Shown one piece after another: positions 1 to 7,944 of a stretch of 64,000 nucleotides of DNA. A program made the translations under genes and the position numbers. The DNA comes from Paenibacillus sp. Marseille-Q4541 (GTDB lineage Bacteria > Bacillota > Bacilli > Paenibacillales > Paenibacillaceae), in the NCBI RefSeq assembly GCF_018310695.1, contig NZ_JAGXCY010000005.1, forward strand, positions 62,001-126,000, read 5' to 3'. How positions within the stretch are numbered: position 1 is the first letter of the stretch; the number at the start of each line of letters is the position of its first letter. A model generated the notes under the pieces. The model was given only the letters and a program-made list of their open reading frames with translations, did not search any database and was not told the origin of the DNA.

Positions 1-710
1 CTACATTAAAAGCAACCCTTTACATGGAAGAACTGATTGTGAAGCACTCAGCCATTATGGATAAATATGATCCTGAGAAAAAAGTGGGGCTGATCATTGA
101 TGAATGGGGAACTTGGTTTGACGTAGAACCAGGAACCAATCCTGGATTTTTGTATCAGCAGAACACACTTCGAGATGCGCTCGTAGCGGGAATTAACCTC
201 AACTTGTTCCACGAACATGCAGATCGCGTACAGATGACGAATATTGCGCAGATCGTGAACGTGCTACAAGCGATGGTTCTAACTGAAGGCGCAAATATGG
301 TACTGACACCTACGTATCATGTTTTTGATATGTACAAAGTGCATCAAGATGCCGAGCTACTCGAAACTCATTTTGTCAGCCCATCCTATACGATGGGAGC
401 GGAGGAGATTCCACAGCTTAGCTTATCTTCTTCTGTAGACAGTACAGGTCATATTCATGTATCTGCCTGTAACCTTAGTCATGCGGATGCTCTGAACATT
501 GAGCTTGATCTTCAAGGTTTGGTGAAAGCGGCAGTCAGCGGTCAAGTGCTGGTTTCTCCTAATGAGCTGGATGCGCATAATTCATTCGACAACCCGAACC
601 AAGTTGCTCCGAAAGTGCTGGAAGGAATTGTAGCTGAGCAGGGAAGTGTGAGCTTTACTTTGCCAGCTGCTTCTGTTGCAGTACTTACCATTGTGCCAGA
701 GAAAGGCTAA
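1..710 (+). CDS. Alpha-L-arabinofuranosidase, GH51 (C-terminal part, cut by window start)
   Basis: The reading frame is already open at base 3, so the gene begins upstream of the window; the ATG at 24 is internal. The segment [18 protein letters not shown], followed by a run of helix-forming residues and a beta-rich C-terminal domain, is typical of family 51 arabinofuranosidases, which release terminal arabinose from arabinan or arabinoxylan oligomers. The Glu of DEWGTW is expected to be the catalytic nucleophile from what is known of the family; the acid/base Glu would lie upstream. No signal peptide can be judged. The next gene starts 9 bases after the stop, so the two may share a transcript. 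The family call is firm; substrate preference is inference. Confidence 0.88.
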   Translation, partial: TLKATLYMEELIVKHSAIMDKYDPEKKVGLIIDEWGTWFDVEPGTNPGFLYQQNTLRDALVAGINLNLFHEHADRVQMTNIAQIVNVLQAMVLTEGANMVLTPTYHVFDMYKVHQDAELLETHFVSPSYTMGAEEIPQLSLSSSVDSTGHIHVSACNLSHADALNIELDLQGLVKAAVSGQVLVSPNELDAHNSFDNPNQVAPKVLEGIVAEQGSVSFTLPAASVAVLTIVPEKG

Positions 711-719
711 GGAAGAGGA

Positions 720-1016
720 ATGACGACAAGGTCAGATAACGAGTGCAAAGGTTGCACGGCGAGTGTGCATGTCAGCGAATCTCAACTGGCTTCACTGGAA
801 TATGAAGCATCATTGAATTCATCAGCTTTATCAGATGGAAGTATGTCGGCTCAAGCTATTCAAGAGCTGTACAAAGAACGATTAGCGATATGCCGTACAT
901 GTGACGGGTTTAAGTATGGTACGACATGCAAATATTGCGGATGTCTGATTCCCCTCAAAGCCAAGGTAGCTGATGCCACCTGTCCGTATCCTTTTGAACC
1001 TAAATGGATTAGATAG
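720..1016 (+). CDS. Small cysteine-rich protein, DUF6171-like
   Basis: This 98-residue protein has a Cys-rich C-terminal half containing CRTCDGFKYGTTCKYCGC, and another pair at the start (CKGC), suggesting one or two zinc-binding knuckles. The pattern matches the small uncharacterised DUF6171 proteins of Paenibacillaceae as far as I can tell by eye. It starts with ATG behind a GGAAGAGGA ribosome site and follows the arabinofuranosidase by 9 bases. It has no signal peptide or membrane segment. A function is not known; a relation to sugar use is suggested only by position. A hairpin terminator follows. Confidence 0.6.
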   Translation: MTTRSDNECKGCTASVHVSESQLASLEYEASLNSSALSDGSMSAQAIQELYKERLAICRTCDGFKYGTTCKYCGCLIPLKAKVADATCPYPFEPKWIR

Positions 1017-1042
1017 TAGAGGCATGGTATCCGTTGAAAAAT

Positions 1043-1075
1043 GCATCTTCCTTTTATTAAGGGGGGTGCTTTTTT
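1043..1075 (+). terminator. Rho-independent terminator
   Basis: An 11-bp stem (GCATCTTCCTT with AAGGGGGGTGC, using several G-U pairs) is followed by six T. It ends the arabinofuranosidase/DUF6171 unit. Confidence 0.7.
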
Positions 1076-1156
1076 CACATGAAATCACTTCCAAATTATT
1101 TTATAATAGAGAGAAGATTCAACTGAAAGATTCCTATTAGAAGAGAGGCGCTTCCT

Positions 1157-1738
1157 ATGAAAATCGCTTTTGTAGTCTTTGACGGGATTACGTTTCTGGA
1201 TTTTGTCGGGTTTTATGATGTTATCACGAGACTTGCCTATTTTCCTGAAACGAAGGACACGACATGGGATATATGCGGATTGCAGGAGGAAGTAACGGAT
1301 GAACTTGGGTTGACACTCAAGGTAACTAAGGTAAAGCCCGATCTCTCGGCCTATGACATGTTGTTTATACCTGGCGGCATGGGAACAAGAAAGCTTCAGT
1401 ATGATGATGAATTTATCGAGTGGCTTAAGCGTGCAGAAAATGTGAAATTTAAGATCTCTGTATGTACAGGTTCGTTACTGCTTGGAGCCGCAGGTTTTCT
1501 TGCAGATAAGCGGGCAACGACACATCCGATGCAGTATGATCTACTTGTACCTTACTGTGCGGAAGTGGTGAAATGCCGTCTTGTTCGAGATAAAAATGTA
1601 TTTACCGGCGGTGGCGTGGCCACATCGATTGATCTGGGACTGTATGTCGCCGGTCTGTTCTTAGAAGACGAAGATATACAGCATATTCGCCAGCAAATGG
1701 ATTACCCGCATCGTCATCACGATATTGTTACGATTTGA
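1157..1738 (+). CDS. DJ-1/PfpI family protein (GATase1-like)
   Basis: The 193-residue protein has the DJ-1/PfpI fold signature: an N-terminal beta strand (KIAFVVFDG), the IPGGMG turn near residue 71, and the nucleophile-elbow SVCTGS with Cys103. The acidic residue that activates the Cys in DJ-1 is probably Asp15 in FLDFVG, as in the AraC-linked subgroup. Members include glyoxalases, isocyanide hydratases and proteases, so the reaction cannot be fixed. There is no DNA-binding domain, so it is a stand-alone cytoplasmic enzyme. The ATG has an AGAGAGG ribosome site. It stands alone between terminators apart from the DinB gene 64 bases downstream. Confidence 0.82.
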   Translation: MKIAFVVFDGITFLDFVGFYDVITRLAYFPETKDTTWDICGLQEEVTDELGLTLKVTKVKPDLSAYDMLFIPGGMGTRKLQYDDEFIEWLKRAENVKFKISVCTGSLLLGAAGFLADKRATTHPMQYDLLVPYCAEVVKCRLVRDKNVFTGGGVATSIDLGLYVAGLFLEDEDIQHIRQQMDYPHRHHDIVTI

Positions 1739-1802
1739 TTATTATTTATGAATGAAGTAAATAGCACGCTACCTGTTTCCCAAATAAAGGAGGCGATAGT
1801 TC

Positions 1803-2255
1803 TTGAAGATGCTATTTGAATATAACTGGCAAGTTCGTGAGGACTGGTTCAACTGGTGTGAGCAAGTCGATGAAGAAGAGCTTACTACGATTCGGGAAGG
1901 GGGACTTGGTAGTATCCTTAGGACCTTGTTTCATATCGTAGATATAGAACAAGCTTGGATGCGTGGGCTTCAAGGAGTTCCTGAGTTTCATTATTCTTAT
2001 GATGATTATCCTTCCTTAGCGGCGATAAAAGCATTATCGGATCAGTGCCGACCGGATGTACAGCGAATGGTTCAACATTGGTCACATGATACCGACCAGA
2101 AAATGTTTTTCAATTTCACTTATGCTGAAGTGGTCCGCCACGTTATCGCTCACGAGATTCATCATATAGGACAACTATCTGTTTGGTCACGTGAGATTGG
2201 GCGTAAACCGGTTAACGCAAATTTGATTTTACGAGGACTTACCTTGTCGCTTTAA
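1803..2255 (+). CDS. DinB-superfamily protein
   Basis: This 150-residue all-helical protein has the DinB/YfiT metal-site pattern: a His in LFHIVDIEQAW near residue 44 and HEIHHIGQ near residue 120. DinB-like proteins form four-helix bundles that bind a divalent metal; several are thiol (bacillithiol or mycothiol) transferases, but most are uncharacterised. The start is probably the TTG at 1803, because AAAGGAGG ends 9 bases upstream; the ATG at 1809 would be 15 bases away. A strong terminator follows. It is the first of three DinB-type genes in this window. Confidence 0.8.
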   Translation: MKMLFEYNWQVREDWFNWCEQVDEEELTTIREGGLGSILRTLFHIVDIEQAWMRGLQGVPEFHYSYDDYPSLAAIKALSDQCRPDVQRMVQHWSHDTDQKMFFNFTYAEVVRHVIAHEIHHIGQLSVWSREIGRKPVNANLILRGLTLSL

Positions 2256-2323
2256 TGTAGTAAGGATCAGCTGGGTATCTGACTGATATGTCCATCAGGC
2301 GTCGGAAATAGAAAAAATGAGGG

Positions 2324-2358
2324 AATGCTTCTTTTGTGTATGCAAAAGAAGCATTTTT
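2324..2358 (+). terminator. Rho-independent terminator
   Basis: A 13-bp perfect stem (AATGCTTCTTTTG / CAAAAGAAGCATT) with a short loop and a T tract follows the DinB gene. Confidence 0.9.
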
Positions 2359-2455
2359 GATATGGATACCGGACAGATCTATTGGCAAACGGATGGACAC
2401 ATTTTTGGGAAATACAGTAAAATAGTGAGATTAGAATAAAAGGGGTGGAATCAAC

Positions 2456-3181
2456 ATGTCTTTTGAAAAAGTGCTGGATAAAGGGTATGTTCGTCTGGTT
2501 AATCATATGGGTTCGGATCTCACAGTAGCCAATGCAGCTAGAGTGTCCTATGCCAAGGAATCCGTAGAATTGACAGAGAGAGATAGAAAACTGATTCGGT
2601 TTCTTGCTAGAGAAGGTCATACCTCGCCATTTCGTCATGTAATGGTTCAATTTGAAATTTATGCGCCGCTGATGGTAGCAAGACAGTGGTGGAAATATAT
2701 TATTGGCTCAAGCCATATGGAAGGTACGGGAGATAGTCTAGAAGCGTGGAATGAGTCCAGCCGCAGATATATAACGGAAGAACCTGAATTTTATATTCCT
2801 TCTCATAGTGAATGGAGAGGAGCGCCTGCACATTCAAAACAAGGGAGCGGAGAACCACTTCCTCAAGAGCAAGGAGAGAAACTGAGCAAGGAGTTAATAG
2901 AGTATATAGAAATGGGTATGGATAAATATGAAGCTGCTCTTGAGGCCGGTGTATGCGCAGAGCAGGCTAGACTATTTCTCCCTTCCTACGGCATGTATAT
3001 CCGCTGGTATTGGACAGCGTCTTTGCAATCGGTGTGTCACTTCTTAAATCAACGGCTGATGCATGACGCCCAGAAGGAAATTCAAATGTATGCAAAAGCG
3101 GTACTCACCTTAAGTGAACCTTTATTTCCAGTTGCGGTGAGTGAAATGGTGAATGGTAAGGAAGAAGCTTTGATAGGATAA
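2456..3181 (+). CDS. thyX: FAD-dependent thymidylate synthase ThyX (variant signature)
   Basis: ThyX makes dTMP from dUMP with methylene-tetrahydrofolate and a reduced flavin, using no dihydrofolate-forming step. The 241-residue length, GHTSPFRH near residue 54 and NESSRRY (99-105) place it in the family. The usual RHR-X7-S flavin/substrate motif is altered: the site reads RQWWKY (76-81), and about 14 residues (around SSHMEGTGDSLEAW) lie between it and NESSRRY. From memory, similar sequences occur in other Bacillales and their phages, so this is probably a real subgroup rather than a broken gene. The ATG at 2456 follows AAGGGGTGG. No thyA is seen nearby. Confidence 0.85.
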   Translation: MSFEKVLDKGYVRLVNHMGSDLTVANAARVSYAKESVELTERDRKLIRFLAREGHTSPFRHVMVQFEIYAPLMVARQWWKYIIGSSHMEGTGDSLEAWNESSRRYITEEPEFYIPSHSEWRGAPAHSKQGSGEPLPQEQGEKLSKELIEYIEMGMDKYEAALEAGVCAEQARLFLPSYGMYIRWYWTASLQSVCHFLNQRLMHDAQKEIQMYAKAVLTLSEPLFPVAVSEMVNGKEEALIG

Positions 3182-3219
3182 GATAGCACATTGATTGACC
3201 ATAGGGGGAGGCCAAGATA

Positions 3220-3642
3220 TTGGATTATCGGGAGATGGATGCAGGAGATTATGAACCTTGCATTGCTTTGTGGAGAAGGACAGAAGGCATGGGGATCAGC
3301 AATGCTGATTCCAGGGAAGCCATAGAGGATTATCTTGCACGTAATAAAGGATTTAGTCATGTAGCGGTACAGGATGGAAATATCGTAGGAACCTTGCTTG
3401 CTGGTCATGATGGAAGAAGAGGTTACCTATATCATTTGGCGGTGGAATCAGACTACCGTGGACAAGGGGTAGCAAAAACGCTCGTGCACACATGCCTTAA
3501 CCGATTGAGGGATGCAGGCATAGAGCGCGCTCATATTATGGTAATTGGTACGAATGAGGGCGGTAGAGCATTTTGGTCGAATCTCGGATGGATTCAACGG
3601 GGAGATATTTTGCTATTTTCCAGTGATACGAATGTGACATAG
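3220..3642 (+). CDS. GNAT-family N-acetyltransferase
   Basis: A 140-residue single-domain GNAT protein. The acetyl-CoA pyrophosphate loop is visible as DYRGQGVAKTL near residue 79, preceded by the strand YLYHLAVE and followed by a C-terminal strand-helix (AFWSNLGW). These enzymes acetylate amines on small molecules or protein termini; the acceptor cannot be told. The start is TTG at 3220 with GGGGGAGG about 9 bases upstream. It follows thyX by 38 bases and could be co-transcribed. Confidence 0.85.
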   Translation: MDYREMDAGDYEPCIALWRRTEGMGISNADSREAIEDYLARNKGFSHVAVQDGNIVGTLLAGHDGRRGYLYHLAVESDYRGQGVAKTLVHTCLNRLRDAGIERAHIMVIGTNEGGRAFWSNLGWIQRGDILLFSSDTNVT

Positions 3643-3663
3643 ATTCACGGAAGGAATGAACTT

Positions 3664-3993
3664 ATGCAGCCTTCATTAGAGTACGAGGCTGTTTGAACAG
3701 AATGTACTATCCTGGCAAACTGAAGAGTCTTGCCTATACGCTGAGTCAGATGACGATCAAACCAGATAACGCAGAAGCTAGAATGATGAATCTATGGCAA
3801 GTACAGGGCAAAGAATCAATAGATATACTGGTCGACTTAATTAAAGATACTTTTGATCTGATTGAATTGCATAGAGTGGATATTATGGTTACTCAAGCAC
3901 GTCAGGAATTTGAAATACTATGAAGTAGAGGATAATCTGATTGCGACGATGGGGGATGACGGTGTTCTAGATATGCGTTATCATCATGTATGA
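3664..3993 (+). pseudogene. Frame-disrupted small gene of unknown family
   Basis: An ATG at 3664 with a GGAAGGA ribosome site opens a frame (MQPSLEYEAV) that stops at 3696. An overlapping frame at 3693-3923 then gives a protein-like 76-residue stretch, including KESIDILVDLIKDTFDLIEL. Near 3901 the first frame resumes with another convincing segment (KYYEVEDNLIATMGDDGVLD), ending at 3993. Two single-base changes would restore one protein of about 108 residues. I do not recognise the family. It could be a decayed gene or, less likely, a sequencing error. Confidence 0.45.
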
Positions 3994-4085
3994 ACAAGAA
4001 GTTTAATGCTAGATCTTCTACCAAATGAAAAGGAATTCCGAAGTGTGATCAGATGATCGTAAAGTTGGATTGAGGAGGGGAACCT

Positions 4086-4418
4086 ATGGATTTGGATAAT
4101 TTGGTAGTGTTCAGCTTTGTAGGGATCGTTTTCGTTATCATCGGTGTGGCAATGAAATGGAAACCTCCGAAAAAAATAAACAGCTTTTACGGGTATCGTA
4201 CAAATCGTTCAATGAGCAGTCAGCGAATGTGGGAAGAAGCCAATCGTTATAGTGCGATGTGGATGATCTACGTAGGGATTTTTTTTATTTTCATCGGATT
4301 TATCGTAGCTAAGTTTGTTCAGGATATACAAGGTCTAGGGATTTTGGTAGGTGTATTCCTGACGGTGCATCTTTTATTATATGTAATGGTAGAGCGAAGG
4401 CTGAAGGAGTTAGAATGA
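4086..4418 (+). CDS. SdpI-family small membrane protein
   Basis: A 110-residue protein with three predicted membrane helices (about 8-24, 57-76, 81-102) and the family signature INSFYGYRTNRSM followed by a Trp-containing helix. SdpI is the immunity protein for the B. subtilis SdpC cannibalism toxin, and the domain is common in stand-alone membrane proteins of unknown role. No SdpC-like toxin, SdpA/SdpB or ArsR-type regulator is adjacent, so an immunity role is not supported by context. The ATG has a strong GAGGAGGGG site. Confidence 0.85.
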   Translation: MDLDNLVVFSFVGIVFVIIGVAMKWKPPKKINSFYGYRTNRSMSSQRMWEEANRYSAMWMIYVGIFFIFIGFIVAKFVQDIQGLGILVGVFLTVHLLLYVMVERRLKELE

Positions 4419-4753
4419 AGCGTATGTATAAAATCGCTTTCATTTTATAACTGAAATTCATCTAAATACGAACATTTATATAATGTTTAATTTTAATGTA
4501 TGTATTTAATAAATGCGAAAAAGAAGCTTTGTACTCCACTTAGCTTCTTTTTTTATCCATAAAAAACATAATATAGATTATTTCAGGAGGAAAATTGAAA
4601 TTCGTAAAAAAAATCTTTCGAAAATCAAACTATTTGATCGCGAAGCTTGTTATTATAGTACTGACGTTGAATTTTGTTCATTTATGTATAGAAATATTGA
4701 TATGATAAGTAAACTAATCGCGATTTCTAATATGGTGATGAAATGAGGTTTGC
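4419..4753 (+). other. Intergenic region, 335 bases
   Basis: Very AT-rich. It holds a terminator hairpin (4518-4554) and no gene I can support; a 77-codon open frame at 4513-4746 starts inside the hairpin, lacks a ribosome site and has no protein-like composition. Confidence 0.6.
4518..4554 (+). terminator. Rho-independent terminator
   Basis: An 11-bp stem (AAAAAGAAGCT / AGCTTCTTTTT) with a 13-base loop is followed by T residues; it lies 100 bases after the SdpI-like gene. Confidence 0.7.
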
Positions 4754-5590
4754 ATGAATTATATGGATGAAAAAGTCATGCAGCAGGCACGTAAGGTGGC
4801 AATCCTAGCAGCACAGGAAGCCGGAGCTATCATCCGCGAACATTTTGACAAAAATGTGACAGCAGAAGCAAAAGACGAACATGGCGATATTGTTACTTAT
4901 GTAGATTTGCTTGCGGAAAAGGTCATATTGAGCAGAATCAAGCAGGCATTTCCCGATCATCAGCTGATTTCAGAGGAAAGTGGCAACAATAAACTAATCT
5001 GCGACTGGTTGTGGATGGTTGATCCGCTCGATGGGACGAATAATTATGCGATTGGGCTTCCGGTTTTTTCTTGTTCAATTACGTTATTGTTTCAGAAAAA
5101 ACCTATGTTAGCTGTTATTTATGAGCCCATGGTAGATCGTCTATATGTTTCTATTCGCAATCAGGGTGCAACGTGTAATGATGTGCTAGTACACATGGGA
5201 GAAGAAGCAAGAACGTTTACAAAAGCTACGGTAGGGTGGATTCAAGGCCATATAGTGCAAAATGACGACAGAGCCGTTCGGTTAAGACAACACGTGGATA
5301 TACATACGAGACGGATGATGCGTCTATTCGCACCAACCTTGCAGTGGACAATGCTGGCAAGAGGACAGCTAGATGCAATTATATTGTACAACTCAGAAGG
5401 AGAGGATCTGTATTCCGGAATTTTGATGGTTCAGGAAGCAGGTGGCGTTGTTGTTCAGTATGATGGACATCCTTTTAAGGAGATGGAATCGGCTCCTTAC
5501 CTCATCGCTTGCCACCCACATAAGCTTGACTATTTTATGAACATGGTAAGAGAAGGATTAGGGGAAGCTATTTCTGGACCTGCCAATTGA
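4754..5590 (+). CDS. Inositol monophosphatase-family phosphatase
   Basis: A 278-residue IMPase-superfamily protein. Metal-binding motifs are visible: EES at 74-76 and DPLDGTNNY at 90-98. The second motif, usually WDxAAG, is diverged to EDLYSG near 216 but keeps the Asp, followed by EAGGVV. Family members cut inositol phosphates, fructose bisphosphate, PAP or histidinol phosphate using Mg2+; this one cannot be assigned a substrate. The ATG at 4754 lies just after GAGG; a second ATG at 4763 is a possible alternative. Monocistronic, with a Nudix gene 69 bases downstream. Confidence 0.85.
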   Translation: MNYMDEKVMQQARKVAILAAQEAGAIIREHFDKNVTAEAKDEHGDIVTYVDLLAEKVILSRIKQAFPDHQLISEESGNNKLICDWLWMVDPLDGTNNYAIGLPVFSCSITLLFQKKPMLAVIYEPMVDRLYVSIRNQGATCNDVLVHMGEEARTFTKATVGWIQGHIVQNDDRAVRLRQHVDIHTRRMMRLFAPTLQWTMLARGQLDAIILYNSEGEDLYSGILMVQEAGGVVVQYDGHPFKEMESAPYLIACHPHKLDYFMNMVREGLGEAISGPAN

Positions 5591-5659
5591 ATGAAGTGAT
5601 TTAGTGTATACAAGATAAAAGTAAAATGAGCATTGGACTGTATTTAAGGAGGAATAGTG

Positions 5660-6136
5660 ATGATGATATCCTACAACCATGAATCCATCGAGTATCACAC
5701 AACTACAGGGGGGATAATTATTCAGGATGGCAAAATTTTGTTACAACGAGAACAAAATCAGCCGTATTGGTTTTTGCCTGGAGGCAGTGTCGAAGCAGAA
5801 GATACACCTGAATATACGATTGCCAAAATGATATATGAACAGCTGGGTGTACCTGTAATTAGTGAGCAACAAGTATGGATGATTGAGAATATCGTCGAAT
5901 TGCCGTTGGGTCCTAACATGCGGGTGCATGAGACGGGAATGTTTTTTGTTCTTGAACTCCCCTATCCACACCCAATCTTCAAGAAAGATAGTGAGTTCTT
6001 GGGCACAAATAAGAACTACATATATAAATGGATTGATCTGCATCTCCTTGATCAGCACCTGGTCGTTCCGGGATTTGTAGTTCCTGAACTGCATGTGCTT
6101 GAAGTAGGTAAGGGTGTAAAGCACATCGTGAGCTAG
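5660..6136 (+). CDS. Nudix-fold protein with degenerate Nudix box
   Basis: The 158-residue protein has the Nudix beginning (GGIIIQDGKILLQRE, then WFLPGGSVEAED). The Nudix box GX5EX7REUXEEXGU is damaged: the Arg-Glu pair is replaced by Lys-Met and the second Glu of EE is Gln (KMIYEQLGV). Only one metal-binding Glu of the helix remains, so pyrophosphohydrolase activity may be weak or lost, and the protein may bind nucleotides instead. Start chosen at ATG 5660, 7 bases after AAGGAGG; GTG 5657 would be too close. A strong terminator follows. Confidence 0.8.
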   Translation: MMISYNHESIEYHTTTGGIIIQDGKILLQREQNQPYWFLPGGSVEAEDTPEYTIAKMIYEQLGVPVISEQQVWMIENIVELPLGPNMRVHETGMFFVLELPYPHPIFKKDSEFLGTNKNYIYKWIDLHLLDQHLVVPGFVVPELHVLEVGKGVKHIVS

Positions 6137-6186
6137 GGGTACCCTTAAGCTTCATGTGTTATTAGAAATTGAGCAGAGCGTTATCA

Positions 6187-6227
6187 AGTCCTTCTCCCTT
6201 ATATATATGAGGGAGAAGGACTTTTTT
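6187..6227 (+). terminator. Rho-independent terminator
   Basis: A 13-bp stem (AGTCCTTCTCCCT / AGGGAGAAGGACT) and six T follow the Nudix gene. Confidence 0.95.
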
Positions 6228-6318
6228 CGTTAGAGAGAATTAGTCATATTTACAGGAATTGTTATAAGAATGAAGAAATAAGATAATAGCTTCACGTCTT
6301 GAATCCATAAATATAGGA

Positions 6319-6343
6319 GAGCTGAGCTGAGTAGAGTAGAGTG
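6319..6343 (+). repeat. Pentanucleotide tandem repeat
   Basis: Five 5-base units of the form GAGNN (GAGCT, GAGCT, GAGTA, GAGTA, GAGTG) lie 35 bases before the methyltransferase start. They are purine-rich like ribosome sites but too far from the ATG to act as one. Confidence 0.6.
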
Positions 6344-6377
6344 GTATTCATTTTAATGAGAGTGAGCTGAGAATAGG

Positions 6378-7079
6378 ATGGAAGTCAAAAAAGGGCTTGA
6401 ACTGGATCGAATTATTTTTATTGGACGTACTTTCGAGGAGTACTGTTCCATGTTCCACATTACACCGGAAGAAATAGCGTCGCTGCGGATTTTGGATTGT
6501 CCAGGAGGAGCTTGTTCTTTTACGGCTACGGCTAACAGTCAGGGAGGACGGGTCGTTTCGGCGGACATAGCTTATGCTTATCCATCTCAAGAGCTATACG
6601 AGAAGGGGAAACGCGATATAGATCATGCCATTGATCAAATGTCCAAAGTGAAAGATCGCTATGTATGGAGCTATTTCTCGGATTTGCAAGAGCTCTCTGT
6701 ACATCGAAATGAAGCTCTTGAACTCTGTACCCATGATATGATTGAACATCCGAACTGCTACGTAGAGACTGAGCTTCCTAGCCTGCCATTTACGGATCAG
6801 CAGTTTGATCTTGTATTATCGGCCCATTTTTTGTTTATGTACAGCGATAGACTTTCTCAGGCGTTTCATCTAGCAACCCTCACGGAGCTAATGCGCGTAG
6901 CTAGACAAGAGATTCGAATATATCCTATTACACAACTGGATGGAGACAGGTCTTTTCTAGTTGAAACGATCATAAATTATGCGAAGCAGATGGGCTGGAA
7001 ATCAGAAATTATTCCTATTTCGTATGAGTTTCAGCGGGGTGCGGTTCATATGCTGAGCCTAACGAATGCAAATGAATAG
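6378..7079 (+). CDS. Class I SAM-dependent methyltransferase
   Basis: The 233-residue protein carries the SAM-binding motif I RILDCPGGACSF (residues 37-48), an acidic residue after strand 2 (ADIAYAY) and a motif IV-like FDLVLSAHFLFMY near 142. The class is clear; the substrate is not. The predicted start ATG at 6378 has only a weak site (GAGAATAGG overlapping), so expression may be low. It stands alone, with a terminator immediately downstream. Confidence 0.8.
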   Translation: MEVKKGLELDRIIFIGRTFEEYCSMFHITPEEIASLRILDCPGGACSFTATANSQGGRVVSADIAYAYPSQELYEKGKRDIDHAIDQMSKVKDRYVWSYFSDLQELSVHRNEALELCTHDMIEHPNCYVETELPSLPFTDQQFDLVLSAHFLFMYSDRLSQAFHLATLTELMRVARQEIRIYPITQLDGDRSFLVETIINYAKQMGWKSEIIPISYEFQRGAVHMLSLTNANE

Positions 7080-7092
7080 TTAAAATATGACG

Positions 7093-7124
7093 ACACCTGA
7101 ACCTTTATATTCAGGTGTTTTTTT
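7093..7124 (+). terminator. Rho-independent terminator
   Basis: An 8-bp stem (ACACCTGA / TCAGGTGT) followed by seven T ends the methyltransferase gene. Confidence 0.9.
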
Positions 7125-7216
7125 ATGAGAGAACATCAGATGACTTTGCATCTTTTCCTTTGAAAAGGTATTGTAGAAAGTAATGTGAATGGTATGTATG
7201 GAGGGAATCAGGGAAT

Positions 7217-7873
7217 ATGGCAAAGCAAAAGTATTATGTGGTTTGGGAAGGCAAGACTCCCGGAATTTATACAAGTTGGCCAGCATGCCAGCAGCAGGTA
7301 AACGGGGTCAATGGTGCCAAATATAAAGCCTTCGAATCCAAAGCCGAAGCGGAAAAAGCCTATACTACCGGCTGGAAGGGCTACTGGGGTCAAGGCGGAT
7401 CACAGAAGTCTGCAGGAAGTTCCAGCTTCCGTAAGGTAGCTGCTGCAACTACGGATTCGATTGAACCAGTAGACTACAACAGCATATCGGTTGACGTGGG
7501 AACCAGAGGGAATCCAGGACCTATGGAGTATAAGGGTGTTGATACGAAGACAGGAGAAGTGTTGTTCAGTGTCGGACCTATTCCTAATGGTACCAACAAT
7601 ATCGGTGAATTTCTTGCCATAGTTCATGCGCTAGCCTACCTTCAAGAGCAAGGAAGCGACAAGACGATTTATAGCGATTCCGTTAATGCAATGAAATGGG
7701 TTAGACAGAAAAAAGCGGCCACCACACTCAAAAAGGATGCTTCAACCCGTCAAATTTGGGAATTGGTAGATCGTGCGGAAGAATGGCTCAGAACCCATAC
7801 GTATCGTAACAAAATCGTGAAATGGCAAACAAAGCTATGGGGAGAAATCAAAGCAGATTACGGAAGAAAGTAA
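7217..7873 (+). CDS. rnhA: Ribonuclease H1 with N-terminal hybrid-binding domain
   Basis: This 218-residue enzyme removes RNA from RNA/DNA hybrids. Residues 5-50 form a viroplasmin/hybrid-binding domain (YYVVWEGKTPGIYTSW and KAFESKAEAEKAY). A flexible Gly/Ser linker leads to the RNase H fold from about 88. The four catalytic acids are visible: Asp93 (SVDVGTRGNPG), Glu131 (NIGEFLAI), Asp154 (IYSDS) and Asp214 near the C-terminus. The arrangement matches the Bacillus halodurans enzyme and is distinct from plain rnhA and from rnhB. The ATG has GGAGGG upstream. A HAD phosphatase follows by 71 bases with no terminator between. Confidence 0.92.
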   Translation: MAKQKYYVVWEGKTPGIYTSWPACQQQVNGVNGAKYKAFESKAEAEKAYTTGWKGYWGQGGSQKSAGSSSFRKVAAATTDSIEPVDYNSISVDVGTRGNPGPMEYKGVDTKTGEVLFSVGPIPNGTNNIGEFLAIVHALAYLQEQGSDKTIYSDSVNAMKWVRQKKAATTLKKDASTRQIWELVDRAEEWLRTHTYRNKIVKWQTKLWGEIKADYGRK

Positions 7874-7944
7874 ATGTACACGGACCATACTGGAGAATGT
7901 TAAAGAGATCGTGACATGGATTGAGATAATGGAGGGAATTGATT

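Noticed and set aside
4513..4746. 77-codon open frame after the SdpI-like gene
   Set aside because: It begins inside a terminator hairpin, has no ribosome site and has a composition expected of AT-rich non-coding DNA.
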